Below the pieces are notes generated by a model. It was not told where the DNA came from. It saw only the letters and a program-made list of their open reading frames with translations, and did no database searches. A stretch of DNA of 64,000 nt, taken from contig CAYRFP010000005.1 in assembly GCA_964423675.1 (NCBI GenBank), forward strand, positions 1 through 64,000, written 5' to 3'. Shown piece by piece: positions 33,893 to 41,704 of this stretch; the stretch's first letter is position 1; the number at the start of each line of letters is the position of its first letter. Source of the DNA: RUG563 sp964423675. GTDB lineage: Bacteria > Bacillota > Clostridia > Christensenellales > Aristaeellaceae. The position numbers and the translations under genes were made by a program.

Positions 33893-34828
33893 TTACCACA
33901 GGCTGGTTTCGCTTACGACGGCGCTGAATTTATTGGCACCCCAGATGAAAAACAGACCGATGACCGATTGAAATAGACCGACGGCCGTGGAATAGCTGTA
34001 ATCCGCGCCTTGGATGCCCTTACGGTATACGTAAGAAGAGATCACATCCGCCGTTTCGTAAGTGGATCCATTGTAGAGCAGAATAATTTTTTCATAGCCA
34101 ACTGACAGCAGATTGCCGATTGCCATGATCAGCATGATCGTGATCGTGGGCATAATGGCGGGCACCGTTACATGTAGCGCTTGCTTGAAGCGCCCGGCGC
34201 CATCCATCAGCGCTGCTTCATATAAAACGGGGTCAACTGCAGAAATGGCGGCAAAGTAAATGATGGAATTCCAACCGATGTTTTGCCATATGCCGGAGGC
34301 AATATAGATCGTTCGGAAGTATTTCGCTTCCATAAGAAATTGAATGCGCGTTTCGCCAAAATGCTCGATCACATCGTTGATGGGACCGCTGTTTGCCAGG
34401 AAGTTGACCACCATACCGCAAAGGACTACCGTGGAAATGAAATGCGGAAGATAACTGACCGACTGGACGATCTTCTTATAAACGGACGATCGCAGTTCAT
34501 TCAGCAGCAGCGCCAGAATAATTGGCGCGGGGAAAGAGAAGATCAGGCTGTAGATATTGAGCAGCAGTGTGTTTCGCACCACTTTCCAAAAGTAGGGATC
34601 CACAAGATATTTCTTGAAGTATTTCAGCCCAACCCAAGGGCTACCTTCAATGCCCATGCGCACATTATATTTTTTAAATGCGATTTGCACGCCATACATG
34701 GGCCAATAGCAAAACAACAGATAGAACGCAAGGGGAATTACTAGCATCAAATAAAGATGGCGATGCTGCCATAGCTTGTTCCATACGGCATGGCGCTTCC
34801 GGCCAGAGAGTGGCGATTTAGCGATCAT
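33893..34828 (-). CDS. Sugar ABC importer permease, LplB type
   Basis: 311 residues with six membrane segments and the EAA loop PVLYEAALMDGAGRFKQALH. The N-terminal HLYLMLVIPLAFYLLFCYWP and PMYGVQIAFKKYNV are hallmarks of LplB-type subunits. It is first in the operon, behind a strong AGGAGG and about 95 bases downstream of a likely promoter. The order permease-permease-binding protein recurs twice more in this window. Confidence 0.9.
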   Translation of the reverse strand: MIAKSPLSGRKRHAVWNKLWQHRHLYLMLVIPLAFYLLFCYWPMYGVQIAFKKYNVRMGIEGSPWVGLKYFKKYLVDPYFWKVVRNTLLLNIYSLIFSFPAPIILALLLNELRSSVYKKIVQSVSYLPHFISTVVLCGMVVNFLANSGPINDVIEHFGETRIQFLMEAKYFRTIYIASGIWQNIGWNSIIYFAAISAVDPVLYEAALMDGAGRFKQALHVTVPAIMPTITIMLIMAIGNLLSVGYEKIILLYNGSTYETADVISSYVYRKGIQGADYSYSTAVGLFQSVIGLFFIWGANKFSAVVSETSLW

Positions 34829-34924
34829 GGGTTCAACTCCTCCTTCTGATCACAAGGAACGTGGGAATAAATCTAAGTTGCAACGATCCATGTGTTTTTT
34901 GGTTTAAATCTTATTTATAATGCT

Positions 34925-34954
34925 ATGATAGCATTCTTTGAGGGCTAAACGCAA
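34925..34954 (-). promoter_or_regulatory. Probable promoter of the first importer operon
   Basis: On the minus strand: TTGCGT (34949-34954), an 18-base spacer, TATCAT (34925-34930). Upstream, ATGTTTCAT (34988-34996) and ATGAAACAT (35034-35042) form a perfect 9-base inverted repeat that could bind the AraC-type regulator. Confidence 0.6.
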
Positions 34955-35049
34955 GAACTGAATCGGATGATTCTGTTGCAAAAACACATGTTTCATTTTC
35001 GAAAAATGTTCTATATTTCATGATTTTGACCAGATGAAACATCTTTGCA

Positions 35050-35084
35050 AAAGAAAAAGAGCCACTCCGTCTGGAATGGCTCTT
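35050..35084 (-). terminator. Terminator after GH42, twin of the GH2 terminator
   Basis: On the minus strand AAGAGCCATTCC-AGAC-GGAGTGGCTCTT is followed by TTTTC. The stem equals that at 25962-25991 base for base, while the loop is AGAC instead of GTCT. Confidence 0.85.
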
Positions 35085-35099
35085 GCGTTTACCAAGAAG

Positions 35100-37127
35100 T
35101 TATTTTTGTTTGAGCACCAGTACCTGGTATCCGTTCAGGGTGGTTTGCCCGGAAACATGTTCACCGGTGCGCACATTTTCGCTTTCAGGCAGCGAAAGAA
35201 CAACGGGGCAGGGGGCAGTGTTCATCAGGAACAGGAAACGACCCTGATCGCCGATCCGTTCCGTGGCCAATACGCCATTGGGTAGCGGCGCCAGAATGGG
35301 GGAGAGCCCCGCTTCGGCGGTGATCATGCGATAAAAATCCTGGAGGAAATCCAGACTGGGCCGGGCGGCGATATAATAGCATTTGCCGCGGCCGAAGGTG
35401 TGTTCCGTCAGCGCGGGATAGCCGGCGTAGAAGAAATCCTCATAGGTGGCCAGTGCTTTCGCACCCTGGAGATGCACCAGCGCGGCCCAATCTCTGGTTT
35501 CATAGCGTTTGCCGTTCCAGGTGAAATGGTTGCGCTTATCCGGATCTATGGCATCGGTTTCTTCATCCCAGATACCAAATACCTCCTTGAGTGGGCCGGG
35601 GAAGCCACCCATGAAGCACAGATCCTCCTCGTCCGTCCAACCGGAGCAATAAGTGGACACATAAATGCCGCCGTTTTCTACAAATGCTTTCACCTTTTCG
35701 GCGAAACCGGGCCGGAGCATATACGTCATGGGGCCGCAAACAAGGCGATATTCGCTCAGATCTCGAGTTTCATCTACGATATCCACGCCGAAGCCTTCCC
35801 GCATCAGCGCGTTATGGTGATCCTGAACGGCCTGCTCATAGCCCTTGTCCTCGTTATTGCCAAACCGAGCCATGTCCAGCATCCAGCGATTTTCCCAATC
35901 ATAAACCACAGCGATCTTGTTTTCTGTGCCCGCACCAGCCACGGCCGACAGCTCTTTCAGCGCCTGCCCTACGCCGCAAACTTCCTTATAAACCCGGTTT
36001 TCAGGATTATTGTCATGAGAGATAACGGCACCATGGAATTTCTCCCAGGAACCCTGGCTTTTGCGGAACTGGAAATACTGCACCGTGTCCGAGCCGTGCG
36101 CCACAGCTTGAAGGCTTTGCAGTTCCAGAATGCCGTTTTTCCGCAGCCGGTTCAGCGGATGCCAGTTAACTGCCGAGGGGGAGGATTCCATCATCATAAA
36201 TGGCTTTCTGCCGCAAACGCCGCGCATCAGATCATGCTTGAACGCCGCGATCAGGCCGTTTTCCACATCCCGTTCGTCTCCGGTCCAGGCGGGATAATTA
36301 TCCCAGGAGGATACGTCCAGATGCTCGCCCAGCTTGAAGTAATTGATGCCGGTATAGGTGCTCATCATATTGGTTGTGCAGGGCACATCCGGGGTGATTT
36401 CCTTCAGCGGCGCGATTTCCCAATCATAGAAATCGCAGAACTGATCGGTGGTAAAGCGTTTCCAGGCCAGAGACAGGCCGTGACCATTTTCGCCCAGGGG
36501 AGAGGGGCTTTCGATCTGACCGAAGTGGTTGAACCGATGAGACCAGAACGTATTCCACCATTTGTCGTTCAGCGTGTCAATATCGCCATAGCGATTTTTC
36601 AACCATTCCCGGAATTTGTCTTGGCAAAGAGGGCAATGGCATTCGCCGCAGTATTCGTTGGATACGTGCCACATGCCAAGCGCCGGATGGTTTTTATAGC
36701 GCTGGGCCAGCATGGTATTAATCTGGCGAACCTTTTCCCGGTATACGGGCGAGGTCATGCAATGATTATGCCGAATGCCGAACAGGTTCCGTTGCCGGTT
36801 TTCGTTTACCCGCAGAACCTCGGGATATTTTTCCGCCAGCCAGGCCGGCCGGGCTCCGCTGGGCGTGGCCAGCACGGCCTTGATGCCGTTTTTCGCCAGC
36901 ATATCCATCACTTCATCCAGCCATTCAAAGTGGTATTCGCCTTCCTGGGGTTCCAGCATGGCCCAGGAAAAAATGCCGATGGACAGGGCATTAATGCCCG
37001 CCCTCCGGGCCATTTCCATGTCCATGGGCCAGATTGTGTCCTTTTCCCTGATCCATTGCTCCGGATTATAATCGCCGCCGTGCAAAAGCACCGGCATGCC
37101 TTTCATAAGCGGGGAAAATTGTGCCAT
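35100..37127 (-). CDS. GH42 beta-galactosidase
   Basis: 675 residues. It hydrolyses terminal beta-galactose in the cytosol. Domain A is the TIM barrel, with YNPEQW (20-25), the acid/base E158 in HVSNEYCGECHC and the nucleophile E314 in MMESSPSAVNW. Four cysteines (C160, C163, C165, C168) match the zinc site of GH42 enzymes. Domain B (trimerisation, about 390-600) and the small C-terminal beta domain are complete. AAGGAGG precedes the ATG at 37127. It has its own promoter and terminator and sits upstream of the first importer operon, pointing the same way. Confidence 0.93.
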   Translation of the reverse strand: MAQFSPLMKGMPVLLHGGDYNPEQWIREKDTIWPMDMEMARRAGINALSIGIFSWAMLEPQEGEYHFEWLDEVMDMLAKNGIKAVLATPSGARPAWLAEKYPEVLRVNENRQRNLFGIRHNHCMTSPVYREKVRQINTMLAQRYKNHPALGMWHVSNEYCGECHCPLCQDKFREWLKNRYGDIDTLNDKWWNTFWSHRFNHFGQIESPSPLGENGHGLSLAWKRFTTDQFCDFYDWEIAPLKEITPDVPCTTNMMSTYTGINYFKLGEHLDVSSWDNYPAWTGDERDVENGLIAAFKHDLMRGVCGRKPFMMMESSPSAVNWHPLNRLRKNGILELQSLQAVAHGSDTVQYFQFRKSQGSWEKFHGAVISHDNNPENRVYKEVCGVGQALKELSAVAGAGTENKIAVVYDWENRWMLDMARFGNNEDKGYEQAVQDHHNALMREGFGVDIVDETRDLSEYRLVCGPMTYMLRPGFAEKVKAFVENGGIYVSTYCSGWTDEEDLCFMGGFPGPLKEVFGIWDEETDAIDPDKRNHFTWNGKRYETRDWAALVHLQGAKALATYEDFFYAGYPALTEHTFGRGKCYYIAARPSLDFLQDFYRMITAEAGLSPILAPLPNGVLATERIGDQGRFLFLMNTAPCPVVLSLPESENVRTGEHVSGQTTLNGYQVLVLKQK

Positions 37128-37170
37128 GGTTGTATATCCTCCTTAACGAAAATGATCCAATAAACAAAAA

Positions 37171-37199
37171 ATTGTACCACATTGGCTTTTCATTGACAA
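37171..37199 (-). promoter_or_regulatory. Promoter of GH42
   Basis: On the minus strand: TTGTCA (37194-37199), a 17-base spacer, TACAAT (37171-37176), 43 bases before the ATG. Confidence 0.8.
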
Positions 37200-37266
37200 G
37201 AAAAAAGAAGAATTTGTTTTTAATTGTATTTTTACGATATTTTTCACGATAATTTAATGACAAAAA

Positions 37267-37286
37267 CATTCTAATATGATAGAATG
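37267..37286. promoter_or_regulatory. 20-base palindrome ahead of the IS630-derived gene
   Basis: CATTCTA-ATATGA-TAGAATG: perfect 7-base arms around a 6-base centre. It lies 48 bases before the ATG at 37335 and about 70 bases behind the GH42 promoter, so it could serve as an operator for either gene. A TATGAT inside it may be the -10 box. Confidence 0.5.
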
Positions 37287-37334
37287 AATCAAACGATACG
37301 TTAATTACCGAATGAAATGGGGGAGAAAGAGCGC

Positions 37335-38297
37335 ATGCCCAGAACAGAGAAAGGGCACGATGACAGGCGGGAAGAGAAGCGACTGTTGATGGAGCTTTCT
37401 GCAGATCAGGATATTGATTCGCGGGTGCGCTCCCGGGCGAAAATGATTCTGCGCTGGATGGCGGGCCTGTCGCCTGAGCGTGTGGCAGAAGAAATGGGAA
37501 TCAGCCGCAGCGTGGTTTTTCGATGGTGCGTCCGCTATGAGGAAGAAGGCATTCAGGGATTATGGGATAAACCGCGGACGGGAAAGCCGCGCGTATATGA
37601 TGCAGAGTTTGAACAGCAAGCGCTGGCGCTTTTGGATCAGGAGCCGCCTGCGCCGTTTCCGTATTGGACGGCGTCGGCTTTGGCAACGCAGATGGAAGCA
37701 TCGCCGGATGCTATCTGGAGATTGCTTCGGCGGCAGGGCATTTCTCTGTCCCGACAGCGGATTTGGAAAATTCCCGTGGAGGTGGAATTGCAGCCCTGGG
37801 AGCGGGAATTGACGGGTATTTATATGTCGCCGCCTTATTGGATTGTGGTGAGTTCGGCAGCAGGGCAAAATGTCCGGCCGGGTATGCTTTATTCCTGGGA
37901 TAAGGCGACAGGCGTTGCTTTGCGAGCAGCGGTGGGTAACCGCCCCTTTCTTCCCATGGAGGATGCAATGCGGCTTATGACGCAACAGCAGGCCAGCGGG
38001 ATGAGCGATCATCGGCGCAAGGAATCTGTGCTGAATTTTTTGAATGATATCCTGCGCGCTTTCCCATCGAATTGCACGCTGGTGCTTCATGCGGTGGGCG
38101 ATGTTTGCGCAGCGCTGCCTGCGGACTGGCAGAAGGAGTATCCCCAAATGCAGTTTCATTTGTATCCTTCCAAGCAGGCCGGGCTGGACGCAATTGCCCG
38201 TCTGCCTTATGTGCAGGGGCAGGATGTTCAGGCGCTGCTGGAGCGGATTGATAGCTATCCTGCGGATGTTCATCCCTTTGTTTGGAAGAGATTTTGA
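37335..38297 (+). CDS. IS630-transposase-derived protein with lost catalytic triad
   Basis: 320 residues from the ATG at 37335 behind GGGGGAG. The N-terminal ~145 residues hold two helix-turn-helix units like those of IS630/Tc1-type transposases (LSPERVAEEMGISRSVVFRW and ASALATQMEASPDAIWRLL). The rest follows the IS630 DDE domain almost segment by segment: GIYMSPPYWIVV matches GLYLNPP, LVLHAVGDV matches LVLDNYATH, FHLYPSKQAGLDAIA matches FHFTPTSASWLNLVE, and HPFVWKRF matches the usual KPFVW ending. All three acidic residues are replaced, by Ala or Ser near 174-176, H252 and A288. I infer a domesticated DNA-binding protein rather than a transposase. It has a palindrome upstream and a strong terminator downstream. 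Confidence 0.72.
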   Translation: MPRTEKGHDDRREEKRLLMELSADQDIDSRVRSRAKMILRWMAGLSPERVAEEMGISRSVVFRWCVRYEEEGIQGLWDKPRTGKPRVYDAEFEQQALALLDQEPPAPFPYWTASALATQMEASPDAIWRLLRRQGISLSRQRIWKIPVEVELQPWERELTGIYMSPPYWIVVSSAAGQNVRPGMLYSWDKATGVALRAAVGNRPFLPMEDAMRLMTQQQASGMSDHRRKESVLNFLNDILRAFPSNCTLVLHAVGDVCAALPADWQKEYPQMQFHLYPSKQAGLDAIARLPYVQGQDVQALLERIDSYPADVHPFVWKRF

Positions 38298-38308
38298 AGG
38301 AAATGGAT

Positions 38309-38445
38309 AAAAGCCGTTCTCATAGAACGTATCAGGGTGTCGAAAGAGTTTTTCGACACCCTTTTCGATGAAGAAATGAACTATCAATCCTTTATCAACT
38401 TTGAACTTTTTGCCAGGCTGAACGGTTCTTACTAGAACGGCTTTT
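38309..38445. repeat. 12-base perfect inverted repeat enclosing the terminator
   Basis: AAAAGCCGTTCT (38309-38320) and AGAACGGCTTTT (38434-38445) are exact reverse complements, 137 bases end to end. Each arm also begins a small hairpin of its own. It could be a MITE-like remnant or a pair of terminator hairpins; nothing here proves mobility. Confidence 0.45.
38334..38365 (+). terminator. Terminator after the IS630-derived gene
   Basis: An 11-base perfect stem GGGTGTCGAAA (38335-38345) with TTTCGACACCC (38351-38361), then TTTT. Confidence 0.85.
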
Positions 38446-38519
38446 TTGGATGCAAAAGGAATGCACCGTTTTTTTCTTCCTGCATAGGCTGGTAAAGGAA
38501 GAACGAGGAGGGATGCAGC

Positions 38520-39281
38520 ATGATCAGCGCGCAGCGATTTGTGGACGCAGTAGAGCAGAATGCACGACGAATCAACGCCTATCAGCTGGGACGTGATGGC
38601 AGCGATGGCGCCTGTGATTGCATTGGGCTGATTATTGGCGCGCTTCGTCTTTGCGGCGAATCCTGGGCGGGAATTCATGGTAGCAACTGGTCCGCACGAA
38701 ACGCCATGCGCAGCCTGCGGGAAATATCCTCTCTGGAGGAAGCAACACTGGGCATGGTTGTTTATAAAGCGCACGAACCGAATGAACGCGGCTATGCGCT
38801 GCCGGAGCGGTATCGTTCTGGCACGGATCCGCGGGATTATTATCATGTGGGCGTGGTGACGCGGGTTTCACCGCTGCAAATTACGCATTGCACCGGCGTT
38901 CCCGGTGGCATACGGAGGGATACTGCATTAGGTGCGTGGCACTATGGCGGCGTGCTAAAGCAAGTGGGAAATGGCAAGGAGGCTGCAAAAATGGGAGATG
39001 AATATCGCGTGGTGGGCGGGAGCCTGAATCTGCGTCGGGAACCGTCCAAAAACGCGCAGCGGGTTTTGTCTATTCCGGATGGTAGTCTGATCTATGCCCA
39101 GGCCAGCGATCAGCCGGGCTGGATGCAGGTTGCCTATGGCGGTCAAACCGGCTATTGCATGGCACAGTATTTAGAGAAGATCGAGCCGGAAACGCCAGGA
39201 ACAAGCGAAACGATCGCCGTTCCCTTAGCGGAACTGCAGGTTCTGGCGGAGCAAATTAACGCCTGGTTGGCCAGATCATAA
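38520..39281 (+). CDS. NlpC/P60-type endolysin with SH3 domain
   Basis: 253 residues. The N-terminal ~150 residues form a CHAP/NlpC-P60-like cysteine peptidase with the nucleophile in GACDCIGLIIGAL and the His in YYHVGVVT, as in lysins of clostridial prophages. Residues about 160-222 form an SH3b domain (SLNLRREPSKNAQRVLSIP, GQTGYCMAQYLEKI). There is no signal peptide, which fits a phage lysin that needs a holin. The GAGGAGG site is good. A holin gene follows by 14 bases; no other phage gene is seen within the window. Confidence 0.82.
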   Translation: MISAQRFVDAVEQNARRINAYQLGRDGSDGACDCIGLIIGALRLCGESWAGIHGSNWSARNAMRSLREISSLEEATLGMVVYKAHEPNERGYALPERYRSGTDPRDYYHVGVVTRVSPLQITHCTGVPGGIRRDTALGAWHYGGVLKQVGNGKEAAKMGDEYRVVGGSLNLRREPSKNAQRVLSIPDGSLIYAQASDQPGWMQVAYGGQTGYCMAQYLEKIEPETPGTSETIAVPLAELQVLAEQINAWLARS

Positions 39282-39295
39282 AAGGAGGTGCTCCT

Positions 39296-39517
39296 GTGAA
39301 TAGGACATGCAGAGAGTTTTGGCGGGCGGCAGGGCTGCGCTCTGTGCGCACGGTGTGCCAGACTGCTGTTGCCACGATTGGTACCAGCGCTATGCTGGCA
39401 GATGTGAACTGGCTGATGGTGGGCAGTTCATCGCTGATGGCGGGCATTCTTTCCGTTCTGAACAGCGTGGCAACAGGGCTGCCTGAATGCGGAAAAAAGG
39501 AAGATGCGGAAACATAG
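39296..39517 (+). CDS. r1t-family-like holin
   Basis: 73 residues from a GTG at 39296 that follows AAAGGAGG by seven bases. It starts MNRTCREFWRAAGLRSVRTV, then has TAVATIGTSAMLADVNW and a second hydrophobic stretch LMAGILSVLNSVATGL. This pattern (FW-xxAGxRAxRT, a T-A-A-A helix, DVNW, then a second helix) is that of r1t-type phage holins, which have two membrane segments. It ends with a short charged tail and a TAG. It is paired with the upstream lysin as a lysis cassette. Confidence 0.8.
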   Translation: MNRTCREFWRAAGLRSVRTVCQTAVATIGTSAMLADVNWLMVGSSSLMAGILSVLNSVATGLPECGKKEDAET

Positions 39518-39572
39518 AAAACGGTCTGCTTTGAGAAATGATATAAAATTGTAACATTTTCTTCGGAAATGG

Positions 39573-39601
39573 TTGACAAAATCGCGTTTCTGGCTTTTAA
39601 T
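39573..39601 (+). promoter_or_regulatory. Probable promoter of the L,D-transpeptidase gene
   Basis: TTGACA (39573-39578), a 17-base spacer, TTTAAT (39596-39601). It leaves a leader of about 120 bases before the ATG at 39730. Confidence 0.6.
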
Positions 39602-39729
39602 TAACATTGGGTTATTTCTCCCCCCATGAAACAGAATGCCATGAATTACCGGTTGCGTTTGCCCGCGATGCAGGATAAAATGAGGGCGAACAAAGGCTGG
39701 ATGAAGAACACAAGAGGTGGCTATAAAGG

Positions 39730-41436
39730 ATGAAGAAAAAGCTATTGATTCTGGCTGCATTGTTGCTTTGCTTATGCACGGCGGCCTTTGCTGAGGAAAC
39801 GCAGACGCTGAAACTGGGCGACAGTGGAGACCGGGTTCTGGAACTAAACACCCGGCTTCGGCAAATGAACTATACGCTGACCCGTGCCAGTGACCAATAC
39901 AGCACGTCCACGGAAAAGGCTGTTTCTGCCGTGCAGGAGGCTTATGGGCTGCCGGTAACCGGCGAAGCGGATGCGGCAACGCTGGAAATTATTTTCGGCG
40001 CTTGCTATCGGCCCATCAGCTATGGAGATTCGGGGCAGGATGTGAAGCTACTGCAGGAAAAGCTGACGGAGTTGGGCTATTATTGGGGAACGGCCAGCGG
40101 CAATTTTCTGGAGGGAACCACCTCCGCTGTGCAGACATTCCAGCAGGAAAACGGTTTGGAAGTGACGGGCAAGGCGGATGTGAAAACCCAGGAAGCGCTG
40201 TTTGCGTTGCTGGTGCGCCCGTCGCCCACTCCTTCCCCGGTTCCTGATCCCACGCCAGTTCCATCGCCCACGCCTACGATGGGGTCCTATCGGGCGTTTA
40301 CGAAAAAACTGGTTTACGGCAGCCAGAGCAGCGACGTGCAGCTGGTGCAGCAGCGGCTGAAGGATCTTGGCTTCTTCACCTATAAGAAGACCACCACTGG
40401 CTATTACAAAAACACCAAGGCAGCCGTGGAAGCGTTTCAAAAGATGAACGGAATCAAGGTGACTGGAGAAGTGGACGAGCAGACCTGGGAGATTCTGTTC
40501 AATGATCCGGAGGTGGCGGATGTGAATTGCACCCCCAAGCCCTCGGTGGAGCCGTTGCCGGTAGCCTATAAATTTGAGGTGGATATTACAAACCAGGTGG
40601 TCAAGGTTTGGAAGTATAATTCGTCCACGAAGGATTACACGGATTTGGATCGGGCGTTTCTCTGCGCTACTGGCACCACCAAGTATCCTACGCCGCTGGG
40701 AACGTTCACCCTGTCTGGACGCAAATCTGCCCATTGCAAGTTTCCTAACTGGGGCGGAGGCGAAGCCAGATGGTGGACGAAGATTACCGAGGAAATCGCG
40801 TTCCACAGCGTACTGTATTCTGATTCCTCTGATGACAGCACGCTGAAGGTAAATTCTCTGACCGGCCTTGGAAAACGCGGGTCGCATGGATGTATTCGCC
40901 TGACTGTGGCTGATGCGAAATGGATTTACGATCACGTGAAGGAGGGAATGCAGGTCTGGATTCATGATGATGCAGCCGAGGATCCGGAACTGCGCTATGC
41001 TATCCAGCCTGGAAGCTTGGACAAGAATTCCATGATGCCCAAGACCACGCCTGCGCCGACGATGTATGCTTATGATGGCTCCTCTGCGCCTTCCGCGGTT
41101 ACGCGCACACTGTCTGTTGGCAAGGAGGGCGAGGATGTTTATTGGCTGCAGATGAAGCTTAAGGAACTGGGCTTTTATAATGGAACAGTGACTGGCCAGT
41201 ATCGGGAAGGCACAAAGGCGGCTGTTAAGGCATATCAAAGGGCGCGAGGCTTGTCTGCGGATGGAACGGCAGGAAAGGTTACGCTGCAAACACTTTATGA
41301 TGAAGTAAATCGTGCTGCTGCGACCGCTGCTACTGCTACATTGCCGCCAACCACGGCTGCCGCTCCTGCGGTAACGCCTCATAGCGGTGTGGCCATCACC
41401 GCCATTCCCGCGCTTACCCCTACACCGGTACCTTGA
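39730..41436 (+). CDS. L,D-transpeptidase (YkuD) with four peptidoglycan-binding domains
   Basis: 568 residues, exported by a signal peptide ending FAEE near residue 21. The order is PGBD-1 units at about 27-92, 95-162 and 193-258, with a Pro/Ser/Thr linker at 164-184; the YkuD catalytic domain at about 280-420 with H359, and C388 in SHGCIRL; then a fourth PGBD at about 463-525 and an Ala/Thr/Pro-rich tail. It would form 3-3 cross-links or attach proteins to the wall. The YkuD domain between binding units, rather than at the end, is less common. The start has a weak GAGGTGG site. A terminator follows. Confidence 0.9.
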   Translation: MKKKLLILAALLLCLCTAAFAEETQTLKLGDSGDRVLELNTRLRQMNYTLTRASDQYSTSTEKAVSAVQEAYGLPVTGEADAATLEIIFGACYRPISYGDSGQDVKLLQEKLTELGYYWGTASGNFLEGTTSAVQTFQQENGLEVTGKADVKTQEALFALLVRPSPTPSPVPDPTPVPSPTPTMGSYRAFTKKLVYGSQSSDVQLVQQRLKDLGFFTYKKTTTGYYKNTKAAVEAFQKMNGIKVTGEVDEQTWEILFNDPEVADVNCTPKPSVEPLPVAYKFEVDITNQVVKVWKYNSSTKDYTDLDRAFLCATGTTKYPTPLGTFTLSGRKSAHCKFPNWGGGEARWWTKITEEIAFHSVLYSDSSDDSTLKVNSLTGLGKRGSHGCIRLTVADAKWIYDHVKEGMQVWIHDDAAEDPELRYAIQPGSLDKNSMMPKTTPAPTMYAYDGSSAPSAVTRTLSVGKEGEDVYWLQMKLKELGFYNGTVTGQYREGTKAAVKAYQRARGLSADGTAGKVTLQTLYDEVNRAAATAATATLPPTTAAAPAVTPHSGVAITAIPALTPTPVP

Positions 41437-41487
41437 AAATGGGAACATCCATAAATGTCACATTTGGATAAAAAGGATCGAATTGAT

Positions 41488-41512
41488 GCCTCCGCAGAGC
41501 GGGGGCTTTTTT
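41488..41512 (+). terminator. Terminator after the L,D-transpeptidase
   Basis: An eight-pair stem (GCCTCCGC with GCGGGGGC, one G-T pair), loop AGA, then TTTTTT. Confidence 0.85.
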
Positions 41513-41589
41513 AGCGGCCATTTTTTTGTCGAAAAGGATGAAAAAATTGGTCAAAAACAAATGATGATACACAAACACAAACGAGACGA

Positions 41590-41619
41590 TTGTTTTTTAC
41601 AGAAAAAGCATGTTATAAT
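41590..41619 (+). promoter_or_regulatory. Promoter of the second importer operon
   Basis: TTGTTT (41590-41595), an 18-base spacer, TATAAT (41614-41619). The start would be near 41626, with a leader of about 80 bases. Confidence 0.7.
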
Positions 41620-41704
41620 CGGCAAGAAACAGGCAAGAAAAGTTGCGGACGTGGTGTATTTTCGCGTCAAGGGATACGTCTTGAAAAAGGGAAGGAATGA
41701 TAGA

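Noticed and set aside
37317..39517. A prophage or active insertion sequence
   Set aside because: No structural, terminase or integrase gene is seen, and the transposase-like protein has no catalytic residues and no visible ends.
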